The position numbers and the translations under genes are program-made. 64,000 bases of DNA from NCBI GenBank assembly GCA_030704615.1, contig CM060731.1, positions 85,418,756 to 85,482,755 on the forward strand, read 5' to 3'. The notes under the pieces are model-generated. The model worked only from the letters and a program-made list of their open reading frames with translations. It did not search any database and had not been told where the DNA came from. Source of the DNA: Takakia lepidozioides (lineage: Eukaryota; Streptophyta; Takakiopsida; Takakiales; Takakiaceae). Positions 53,019-63,100 of the stretch are shown here, in pieces (position 1 is the stretch's first letter; each line of letters opens with the position of its first letter).

Positions 53019-54117
53019 GGTGACTGAGAATGCCTTCATTGCCACGAACTTGTCCCATATGCTCTTCCGAGTGAAGGATGTCGGGAAGCAGGGGGTGCAA
53101 GAGTTTGCCAATTCCCTCAGTGCCGACCTCCTGCGCAAGTCGGAGGCAAAGGCAGACAGAACCTGGTATAGGCTGAGCGTCGACGCCATGGTGGACTACA
53201 TATTTCGGGTAAAGCTCCTCACAGTTTTGTTGAGCTAATTTGTCTCTCCTCCCCCAATAGAAGAAATTGTGTTGAGCAGGATCTCTAATCTTATGTGCGC
53301 CTTTTCGACAGACGAAAATACAGCAGGATTTGGCACATGCGCGGAGGTTCTACATGGAGTCAGAGGAGAAGAATCCAACCCTCCCGGAACTTGAATCGTA
53401 TGTCAAAGCTGCGGAGGTGAGGGCCCGCATAAAGTACAAGTCGCGGATGGTAAAGTACGTGGCCATAGCTGATCCCGCCCTTGGTGCCGACTTTCTGGTG
53501 GAGGTGGGGAAGCACTACTCTCGCGCTCTGAAGCCCACGATGACATTGGAGAAGCTCCATCGTCTAGCCACATCCTGTGTGGATGCAACAGAAAAGGTGA
53601 TACATTCTTAACCAAATTGTGGTGGCAACAACTCCTTTTTGTGGTGTTTGGCGCTTACGAATATGCTGGGTGGTTGGACAGACCCGGTGGCTCCAAATCT
53701 GGAATGGTTCCCAAAGTACCAGGGACATGTGGAGCTTCCCCAAACCGGACAAACTCTCTGACCCCACATTCGACATGTGGATGAACCGCATGACATGGTG
53801 GTTTCAGGTACTTCCCCACGCTTCGTTTGGGGCTTGTACTCTAGTAGGGGGTGGATTCATTGTATTTTTTGAGGAAAGCGATCTGATGGACAATCTCCAC
53901 AGGTGACGACGAATGCGCAAGAGCAGCTGGACACACAAGCACATCAGTTCAAGATGGAGATATCTCCTGCAGCAGAGAGCCTACGTGACTATGTGACGAG
54001 GTACTTTCTGCTCTACAAAACCAACCTATTCTTTCGGGAGATAGCAGATGCTCGCCGGAGCCACGAGTTCACCGACCAGCCGAACGCGGACAAAGCAGCA
54101 ATGCGCCTTCTGTACAG
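53019..54117 (+). CDS. PMT copy C exons 3-6, unassigned helical region
   Basis: Four exons (53019-53208, 53312-53596, 53682-53807, 53903-54117), all in frame with each other. They include ATNLSHMLFRVKDVGKQGVQ, RTWYRLSVDAMVDYIFR, a basic KYKSRMVKYVAIADPALGAD, WMNRMTWWFQ and LRDYVTRYFLLYKTNLFFRE. Predicted mostly helical by residue pattern. No family recognised. It is conserved in B at roughly half identity, so it was under constraint when the copies diverged. Confidence 0.6.
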
Positions 54118-54174
54118 GTACATACGCGCTGCCTTTCTTTCAAGTCCTGGCATTGCAGGATGTTAGAGGCCTCA

Positions 54175-54715
54175 AGTGGTGTTAGGGAAAATGGCGCCGA
54201 ATTTCCAGTCAGGGCTCCGAAAATGGCTAAGTCCCTAGACTGGCTGGCCCGGAACTGGAAATTCGGCGCCATTTTCCAGTTCCAGGCCCTATTGCCGTTC
54301 AGGGACTTACCCATTTTCGGCCCAAGTCCCTAGACTGGCTGGCCCTGAAGTGGAAATTCGGCGCCATATTCCAGTTTTAGGCCCTATTGCCGTTCAGGGA
54401 GTTAGCCATTTTCGGCCTAAGTCCCTAGTGTGGCTGGCCCGGAACTGGAAATTCGGCGCCGTTTTCCAGTTCTAGGCCCTATTGCCGTCCAGGGACTTAG
54501 CCATTTTCGGGCTAAGTCCCTAGACTGGCTGGCCCGGAACTGGAAATTCGGCGCCGTTTTCCAGTTCTAGGCCCTATTGCCGTCGAGGGACTTAGCCATT
54601 TTCGGGCTAAGTCCCTAGACTGGGTGGCCCTGAAGTGGAAATTCGGCGCCATATTCCAGTTGTAGGCCCTATTGCCGTTCAAAGACTTAGCCATTTTCGG
54701 ACCTCATTGTGTTTT
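54175..54715. repeat. Palindromic GGCGCC array in intron 6 of PMT copy C
   Basis: Five units of about 120 bp within intron 54118-54727, each with CGGAACTGGAAATTCGGCGCC and CTAAGTCCCTAGACTGGCTG. The position is the same as in copies A and D. Confidence 0.9.
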
Positions 54716-54727
54716 TCATGAATGCAG

Positions 54728-56203
54728 GTACTGTAAGTTCTCGCTTTTGGAGAAAGGTCATCTGTCTTTCGAGCCACCATTCTTCCTGGCATGGAGGAAC
54801 CCTGGGGCTGACTCCATGTACACTGACGATATTGTGAAGGAGTGGCATCTGGAACATTTGCGTGATTGCCCTTGGTATGTGGACCTTCCGCCCGGCTCGC
54901 TTGACCCATCCGAGTTTCAATTGAAGCTGGATGCTGAATTCGACGAAACCGGGCTCCGCTGCCTCCGTTGGGTGCAAAGAGGCAAAAGCGCTTGCGAACT
55001 CCAGGAAAGCGGCAGAGCTTGCTCAGGCAGGAATTCAGGAGAAATTGCATGAGAAGAGTAAAGGTCAAAGGAAAAGGACAAGGAAACAGGTGACTGCAGT
55101 AACACCCAAAAAAGAAAACCATCGGGGCATCGGAGGAGGCGCAGGAGGGGACCCAAGAGAGTGACTCCGACGCCGATTTTGTTCAAGGTCCTGCGACTGC
55201 TGTTGCTCCTACCCAGTCACCGGTCGTCCGGGTTCCCAAGTCAGTTCGGAGTGGGACTGGCTCTGCCAAGAAGTTGGCATTTGAGGGCGAGCCTACACTG
55301 GCGGTATTCGGCGGTGACGTTTACGCACAGGCCAAAGCTAGAACCTCCAACCATCATCCAATGCGTCAATGAGAGCTTCCTTGACGCTCTCGCTGCCAGG
55401 GCGAAGAAGGTGGCACACAACAAGTCTCTGGCGGAGCAGAAGGGGAAAGCCAAGAAGAGGGCTGCCGGTACAGAGCCTAAAGACACCCCTGGTTTTGAAG
55501 CCATGATGGAATTCTTCACGGCTGTGAGCACGAATTGCAAGAGCACTCGGGGGGGGGTTGAGGTGGAGAGAGCTTGCGACATGATTCTCCTCGACATTCC
55601 AGATGGGGAGCTGCTGGAGGGCCTGGATGGTGTGCCCACCTGGAACAGGTTTACTGAGGACTACTGGAAAGCCGGGTTTGGGCTGGCGGGGATGCTTCTG
55701 GATGACGGTGGATGTGTGGTTGTCCTTGCCACGAGAGGGAAGACCAAAGAGAATGCGGTGGCAAGGTGGACACCGAAAAGTGTCACCCCAGTCCTCCTCA
55801 GAAAATGGTTCTGCATCAGTACGCAGGGGTTGCGAACAGAGGGCCAAAGTGTAAGTTATCAATCTATTGCATTCACTTCATATTGTGGTGTATGTTAAGT
55901 AGACCCTGGAATTGATCCCTTCTTTGTTGGATGTGCAGACATTGGTGTTTGAGGCATATTGCTTTGTGAAGAGAGGGTCTACGTTCAAATTCCGCAACGA
56001 CGGTCGTCTTGTTGATGCCGCTGTGGACCCTGTAACCTACGATGTCCTCTACAACTATGTGCCCCACTCTAGTATGCCGAAGGACACAAAGACAGGCAAA
56101 CCGTGGCGGTACAGCCGGACCCGGAGCCCTGCTTTCATCCAAACCCTCATGGAGACGTGCTCGGATGTCCAAGGGCGGATTCTGGACCTCACATGCGGCA
56201 CGG
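54728..56203 (+). CDS. PMT copy C exons 7-8, methyltransferase-like region
   Basis: E7 (54728-55850) begins YCKFSLLEKGHLSFEPPFFL and contains CDMILLDIPDGELLEGLDGV and GLAGMLLDDGGCVVVLATRG, with three frame breaks in its middle. E8 (55939-56203) reads TLVFEAYCFVKRGSTFKFRN and RTRSPAFIQTLMETCSDVQG then RILDLTCGTG. The DIPD then LDLTCGTG order matches a beta-class amino-methyltransferase with an altered catalytic tetrapeptide. Confidence 0.6.
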
Positions 56204-56287
56204 GTAAGCCTTCACGTGCTCAGTTTGTCCCCTGGCCCCATTGCAATTGCATGCCGCAAGCTATTAACCGCCCGCTTTGTTCCTCAG

Positions 56288-57074
56288 GTGCTTCAATGTG
56301 GGCAGGGACGTTGTCCGACAGGCATGTGTTCGCCTTCGAGCCAGATACTGCCCTCCACAACTCGGAACTTGCAGCGGCTGAACGTCTGCCGAAAGAGGAA
56401 GAGGCATCCTCGGAGGATGAGGAAAAATCCGAGAAGGAGCAGGGGGAGGAAGTTGGGATCGAGGCCGAGGAGCCCCCGGTTTACGAGTGAGTGGTGGCAT
56501 TGTAAGTTGCCTCCAGATTTTGTGAGGCACCTCCCTCCGCTCTCTTATTTCATTGAAAACCCTTTCTGGTTGTGCTGGTATTGACATTCTTCAAGTGGAT
56601 TTGTTCTTACTGTAGGATGCCAAGTACTGCCGGAGGGACGTCTACACCGGAGTTCATGGGCAGGAGGAACGTGCCTTTTTTGCCAGGGGGGATTTCATGC
56701 CTAGTCCAGAAAGGGAGTACATCCTTCCTACTTATGCTGCCCGGCTTGCTTCGGTGTCCATTAGGAGGTGTTCCGAACCTAGTCGTGTACAGCAGATTTT
56801 AGACGAGGCAAGCCTCAAGAAAATGAAGATGAGGGAGGAGGCAGCAGCTATTAGAGCCCGTCGAGCTCGTAGATTTGTGTTGGATTCTGCTGAGGAAAGT
56901 GGGGGAGAAGACGCAGAAGATTCCCAGGAGGTGAGGTGGACAGTCCCCCAAGGAGAGGACGGGATTTTTGAGAGGCATAGTGGAACTGATGCATCACAGA
57001 GCTCGGAGGATGAGGGGGATGAGGGGGATGAGGAAGAAGGTGGGGCAAGTTCCTCGGAGGGTGTAGGAGAGTAG
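56288..57074 (+). CDS. PMT copy C exons 9-10, acidic C-terminus
   Basis: E9 completes motif I (GASMWAG) and has an acidic stretch EEEASSEDEEKSEKEQGEE. E10 opens with a basic region, loses frame in a T-run, then reads MPSPEREYILPTYAARLASV, SIRRCSEPSRVQQIL and VRWTVPQGEDGIFERHSG, ending in a D/E/G-rich tail at TAG 57072-57074. Confidence 0.6.
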
Positions 57075-57237
57075 TGCCCATTCCGGCTATGACAGTTAGA
57101 ACACACTTGTATAGACGTGGCTTGCCACAAAATTTGCAATAAAATGTTGCATTTCAAGTCCACTGGTGCCACATTCCAACTTCACATGACCCTATTTCCG
57201 TGCCTCCTAACCCTATTTCCGTGGACTCACAATGGTC

Positions 57238-57305
57238 TGCTCATGCTTTTTTTTTTTCCGCTCATGCTCATGCCGCTCATGCTCATGCCGCTCATGAAAT
57301 AGCAG
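57238..57305. repeat. GCTCATG terminal-type repeat, copy 3
   Basis: GCTCATGCCGCTCATGCTCATG and GCTCATGAAATAGC after a T-run. It shares the GCTATTTCATGAGC junction with copies at 19190 and 47850. It lies between copy C and the LINE, suggesting the end of a mobile unit. Confidence 0.6.
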
Positions 57306-58292
57306 CCCCCATAGGAAAGCAGTAGAAAGTCCGTTACGTTTCAATAAATTGTCCACTCGAGCATACCAGGAGTTCCCGAAACCTGCAGCTTTGAGCCTCA
57401 TAGATGTTGTGAGGGCCCTTGCCACTAGCCCTTTGGGTGGAAGGGCCTGCAATCTATGGAGAAAGATTGTAAGCCTGAACTGTGCCTCGGATTGCAATGG
57501 TACACATGCAAACTCTGCACCTAGGATCTGAGATGGAGTTGTGCTCCTGGCGCCAAGCATTGCTTGAAGAAAAGATGACTGTAATGGTTCCAAATTCTTT
57601 TCCCACCAGGAGACAGGGACACCAGGTGCCCAGAACTCACAACCATTGATGGTAGCAGGGCTGATGACGGTGTCAAACAACCACTTTTTGGTTGGGGGAT
57701 GCCGCAGATGTATTTGCTTGCATTTGGCGTGAAGGCGGACGGAGGCCGCCTTACCTTTAGTCAATCTGTCGAAGGCAGTGGCTGCAAAGTGAAACTTGGG
57801 GGAGTGGATAACCAGACCTAGGTACCGGTATGATTTGACAATCTCAATTTCCTGCTGGTTGAAGATGAATCTACGATCAGCCTGGCCATTGAAGACCATG
57901 ATCTTGGTCTTGCTAAGATTGACTTGCATCCCATAGTCTTTGCAGAACTGTTCCAAAATTTTGATATGGCGTTGCAAAAAGACCGGGGATTGTGCCAAAA
58001 GGGCAACATCATCAGCGTAGAGGAGATATGATTGGGCAGAAAATGAAGTTAGGCAGAAAACATCCCTGAACATGTTTTCAATTTGTGTCATGGGGGAGGA
58101 CATCGTGGAAAAACCTTCAGGTCTACCACTGTGTGCAGAGGGACTAGTTTTTAGGTCAAGGAAATGTTGCTTTGTCACGTCATTGCACCTGCGTTGGAGT
58201 ACGCATTTGCTATATGCGTTGATAACTCCAACGAGGCTAGGTCTGCAATATCCTTTCAATTGAATTGTGTCTGCACCTGTGTTTACCAACAT
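57306..58292 (-). mobile_element. LINE (non-LTR) reverse-transcriptase fragment
   Basis: Minus-strand frame from 58292. It contains SYLLYADDVALLAQ (YADD near 58010), MQVNLSKTKIMVFNG and VKSYRYLGLVIHSPKFHF, the RT palm and thumb order of LINEs, then a C-terminal region with PATINGCEFWAPGVPVSWWE. RT fingers, endonuclease and 5' parts are missing: the first 60 residues of the frame do not align with RT. The apparent C-terminus HERHEHERHEHERKKKK is translation of the GCTCATG repeat. Confidence 0.85.
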
Positions 58293-58656
58293 TGAGAGTC
58301 TTTAGGCCTTTTGGGGCTCCGTTGCTGGGCTCCGCCATACAGCCATTTGCTGATTGTGTGAATAGATGTCCACTGGATATGTGCAAAACCCGGATGGATG
58401 TTCTGTTTCCTGGTAAGTTTAATGTGGTAGTGATGTGAACCCGCCCACATTCTGTTTCTTCACCAATGAATGGGCTTACATGTTATGAGGACATTCTGTC
58501 CCTCTCCTTTTCAGTTTTTGGCACTTGCGCTGCAGGGGAGTGGGTTTGAGGTCAGCCAATCCATAGTTGTGGTTGTGGGATGGTTTGTGCTCTGGTGACG
58601 TTGTGTTCAGTAGGACTATAGCTGATGCACCTTGTGTGTGGGATGTTTTTGGCAGC
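58293..58656. other. Spacer before the En/Spm-type ORF
   Basis: No open frame of interest. It ends in GGATGTTTTTGGCAG, a good splice acceptor for the following exon, so part may be intron of a gene starting upstream. Confidence 0.35.
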
Positions 58657-60102
58657 GGAAGGGGAGTGAAGCTGTAGCAAAGCACTCACAGCCACCACAC
58701 AATGCCAACCAACACCAACCTTGGCACCCACCCCCTGCCGGATGGTCTCCACAACAGAGTGCACCATGGGGAGCCCCCCCTGCTTCGGGGTCGTGGCGCT
58801 GGCTTCCTGATGTTGCCACGTCACAATGGGGGCCTCCCACATCTCCATACGGCCCTCCCCCCTCCGGCACACATCAGTCACCCCCCACAACGTATGACGG
58901 CGCTACTCCAGAGCATGGGGGCAGGAAACGGACATCAGAGCTGAGGAAGGAACGACGTCATGCCATGAAACAATGGGAAGGAGATGGAGAGGGAAGGGTG
59001 GCTGCAGGGCTAAAGCGCCACAAGGTGGAGGTGCATGGAAATGGAGTCATCAATGCTAGCTGCGAAGGTAAGGAACACTGGCAGCGTGATTTGCGTGGCC
59101 TGGCATTGCGTTACCTTGACTCAAGTGTACAAGACATTGACCAGCAGTCCCAGAGTGCCATGTCAACAGTAATAGATGGCATAAATGGAATGTACGAGTA
59201 CACACCTATCCCTGCCAATCGTGATTTTATAGTGAAGCAATGTGGGAAGATAATGAAAGGAGAAAGAGCAAAACTGAAAGATAAATGGGCGAAGACTGGT
59301 GTGAGGCCAATGAACACTGAACCCGCCTATTGGGATACGCTTGTTGCCTACTGGGAGTCCCCTCGTGGACTTGCAAAGGTTGAAGGGATGAAGCAAGCGC
59401 GTGCTTGTGTCACGAACCCCTCGCGTTGGGGCCGGGCAGGAGTTGCAGGCCAAGCAGCCCGTTGGTAATCTCCCTCACCCCCTTCTCATTGCTCTTACGT
59501 TGTGGCATGTTCTGATGGAAGAGACACCCACAAGTGGGTTTTATTGCTTGTGCAAAATTAGTTGTTATGTGATATGCAGGGCAGTGCTTTGTCCATATGC
59601 TCCTGGCATTTTGTACTGACGGTGTGTGGATGGGCAAATACAGAAAAGACGCAAAGCGCGGAGCCCGTCACTGTCCGAGCTCGGGGCAGAGTGCAAGAAT
59701 GCTGCGACTGGCACCCCATCAGAGTCTGTTTTGAGCCAGGTATGTTTTGAAGTCCGGTTTCCATTCATGAATCTGTTGTTGTACTAAGATTTGGTGGGTA
59801 TGTGGGGCCCCCACGCATGGTACACGAGGGGTGTTATGCCAAACCTAGCCATCTCCGAATGCCTGAAATCCTGCACATTCGGCCTCTTCTTCTGGTTTTT
59901 AACAGTACGGGTGGGTGTTTGTATGCGTAGGGAGCGGGGAACTCAATGGCACGCATCGGGGCCCTGGAGAGGCTTGCGGCTCTCTCTGCGGAGCGGGAGA
60001 GGGGAATGGAAGCACAACTGAAGAAGATAGTGGAACTCATGATGGGGCAAAAAGGGGGTGTGACGGGTGGCATTATGGAAGACCCCCCTCCTACGACCAT
60101 TG
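58657..60102 (+). pseudogene. Plant En/Spm (Ptta)-type transposon protein, truncated by fusion
   Basis: Exons about 58657-59464, 59644-59739 and 59906-60102. The first is proline/tryptophan/glutamine-rich (SQPPHNANQHQPWHPPPAGW), then has RKRTSELRKERRHAMKQWEG and a domain with FIVKQCGKIMKGERAKLKDK and YWDTLVAYWESPRGLAKVEG then NPSRWGRAGVAGQAA, resembling the plant Transposase_24 (Ptta/En/Spm) family. Exon 3 has a coiled coil ALERLAALSAERERGMEAQL. Exon phases do not join cleanly (TG then AAA gives a stop), so it is probably inactive. It is cut off by PMT copy D at 60103. Confidence 0.6.
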
Positions 60103-63100
60103 ACCCGGTGGCTCCAAATCTGGAATGGTTCCCAAAGTACAAGGGACATGTGGAGCTTCCCCAAACCGGACAAACTGTCTGACCCCACATTCGACATGTG
60201 GATGAACCGCATGAAATGGTGGTTTCAGGTACTTCCCCATGCTTCGTTTGGCGCTTCTACTCTTGTAGGGGGTGGATTCATTGTATTTTTTTAGGAAAGT
60301 GATCTGATGGAGAATCTCCATAGGTGACGACGAATGCGCAAGAGCCGCTGGACACACAAGCACATCAGTTCAAGATGGAGATTTCTCCTGCAGCAGAGAG
60401 CCTACGCGACTATGTGACGAGGTACTTTCTGCTGTACAAAACCGACCTATTCTTTCGGGAGATACCCCATGCCCGCCTGAGCCACGAGTTCACCGACCAG
60501 CCGAATGCGGACAAAGCAGCAATGCGCCTTCTGTACAGGTACATACGCGATGCCTTCCTTTCAAGTCCTTGCATTTCAGGATGTTAGAGGCCTCATGTGG
60601 CGCATAAAAATTGGTCCTTGGAAAAATGGCGCCGAATTTCCAGTCCAGGGCTCCCAAAATGGCTAAGTCCCTAGAGTGGCTGGCACCAAAAACCGAAATT
60701 CGGCGCCATTTTTCCATTTCAAGGCCCAGTCAGTTCTGGGACTTAGCCATTTTCGGGCCGGACCTGGGAAAATGGCGCCGAATTTCCAGTTCAGGGCTCC
60801 CAAAATGGCTAAGTCCCTAGGGTGGCTGGCACCGAAAACCGAAATTCGGCACCATTTTTCCAATTCCAGGGCCAGTCAGTTCAGGGACTTAGCCATTTTC
60901 GGCCCGGACCTGGGAAAATGGCGCCGAATTTCCAGTTCAGGGCTCCCAAAATGGCTAAGTCCCTAGGGTGGCTGGCACCGAAAACCGAAATTCGGCACCA
61001 TTTTTCCAATTCCAGGGCCAGTCAGTTCAGGGACTTAGCCATTTTCGGCCCGGACCTGGGAAAATGGCGCCGAATTTCCAGTTCAGGGCTCCCAAAATGG
61101 CTAAGTCCCTAGGGTGGCTGGCACCGAAAACCGAAATTTGGCACCATTTTTCCAATTCCAGGGCCAGTCAGTTCAGGGACTTAGCCATTTTCGGCCCGGA
61201 CCTGGGAAAATGGCGCCGAATTTCCAGTTCAGGGCTCCCAAAATGGCTAAGTCCCTAGGGTGGCTGGCACCGAAAACCGAAATTCGGCGCCATTTTTCCA
61301 ATTCCAGGGCCAGTCAGTTCAGGGACTTAGCCATTTTCGGCCCGGACCTGGGAAAATGGCGCCGAATTTCCAGTTCAGGGCTCCCAAAATGGCTAAGTCC
61401 CTAGGGTGGCTGGCACCGAAAACCGAAATTCGGCACCATTTTTCCAATTCCAGGGCCAGTCAGTTCAGGGACTTAGCCATTTTCGGCCCGGACCTGGGAA
61501 AATGGCGCCGAATTTCCAGTTCAGGGCTCCCAAAATGGCTAAGTTCCTAGGGTGGGTGGCAAACCGAAATTCGGCGCCATTTTTCCAATTCTAGGCCCAG
61601 TCAGTTCTGGGACTTAGCCATTTGCGGGCCGGACCTGGGAAAATGGCGCCGAATTTCCAGTTCAGGGCTCCCAAAATGGCTGTCCCTAGCGTGGCTAGCA
61701 CCGAAAACCGAAATTCGGCGCCATTTTTCCAGTTCTAGGCCCAGTTAGTTCCGCCCCAACCTGGGAGAATGGTGCCGAATTTCCAGTTCAGGGACCTCAT
61801 TCTGTGTTTTTCATGAATGCAGGTACTGCAAGTTCTCCCTTTTGGAGAAAGGTCATCTGTCTTTCGAGCCACCATTCTTCCTGGCATGGAGGAACCCTGG
61901 GGCTGACTCCATGTACACTGACGTTATTGTGAAGGAGTGGCATCTGGAACATTTGTGTGATTGCCTTTGGTATGTGTACCTTCCGCCCGGCTTGCTCGAC
62001 CCATCCGAGTTTCAATTGAAGCTGGATGCTGAGGCCCGACGAAACCGGGCTCCGCTGCCTCCGCTTTGTCCAAAAGAGGCAAAAGCGCTTGCGAACTCCA
62101 GGAAAGCGGCAGAGCTTGCTCAGGCAGGAATTCAGGAGAAATTGAATGAGAAGAATAAAGGCCAAAGGAAAAGGACAAGGAAACAGGTGAGTACAGTAAC
62201 ACCCAAAAAATAGAAAACCATCGGGGCATCGGAGGAGGCGCAGGAGGGGACCCAAGGGAGTGACTCAGACGACGACTTTGTTCAAGGTCCTGCGACTGCT
62301 GCTGCTGCTACCAAGTCACCGGTCGTCCGGGTTCCCAAGTCAGTTCGGAGTGGGACTGGCTCTGCCTAGAAGTTGGCATTTGAGGGCGAGCCTACACGGC
62401 GGTATTCGGCGGTGATGTTTACGCACAGGCCAAAGCTAGAACCTCCAACCATCATCCAATGCGTCAATGAGAGCTTCCTTGACGCTCTCGCTGCCAGGGC
62501 AAAGAAGGTGGCACACAGCAAGTCTCTGGCGGAGCAGAAGGGGAAAGCCAAGAAGAGGGCTGCCGGTACAGAGCCTAAAGACACCCCTGGTTTTGAAGCC
62601 ATGATGGAATTCTTCACGGCTGTGAGCACGGATTGCAAGAGCACTCGGGGGGGGGGGGGAGGTGGAGAGAGCTTGCGATATGATTCTCCTCGACATTCCA
62701 GATGGGGAGCTGTTGGAGGGCCTGGATGGTGTGCCCACCTGGAACAGGTTTACTGAGGACTACTGGAAAGCCGGGTTTGGGCTGGCGGGGATGCTCCTGG
62801 ATGACGGTGGATGTGTGGTTGTCCTTGCCACAAGAGGGAAGACCACAGAGAATGCGGTGGCAAGATGGACACCAGAAAGTGTCACCCCGGTCCTCCTCAG
62901 AAAATGGTTCTGCATCAATACACAGGGGTTGCAAACAGAGGGCCAAGTGTAAGTTATCAATCTATTGCATTCACCTCATATTGTGCTATATCTAAACTAG
63001 ATCCCGAAGTTGATCCCTCTTTTGTTGGATGTGCAGATATTGGTGTTTGAGGCATATTGCTTTGTGAAGAGAGGGTCTACGTTCAAATTCCGCAACGACA

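Larger units (their letters stand above)
50938..57074 (+). pseudogene. PMT copy C: ParB-like plus amino-methyltransferase-like gene, all exons present
   Basis: Exons: E1 about 50938-51113 (RRKLKALYYGRRPISRMAKL), E2 51460-52900, E3 53019-53208, E4 53312-53596, E5 53682-53807, E6 53903-54117, E7 54728-55850, E8 55939-56203, E9 56288-56486, E10 56616-57074. The introns have GT-AG ends; only the E1 donor is unclear. Spliced length is about 1,380 codons. It is the most complete architecture in the window, but frames break at a G-run 52440-52444 (five G, six in copy A), near 54938, near 55106, near 55297 and at a T-run 56676-56681 (six T, seven in A and D). Two of the five are homopolymer length changes, so sequencing error is possible. 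The protein has a charged low-complexity N-terminus, ParB-like domain, helical middle, methyltransferase-like domain and acidic C-terminus. Confidence 0.72.

Noticed and set aside
60611-61594. Series of 96-codon ORFs spaced by 146 bp
   Set aside because: Exact repeat period; they are intronic repeat translations, not a tandem gene family.
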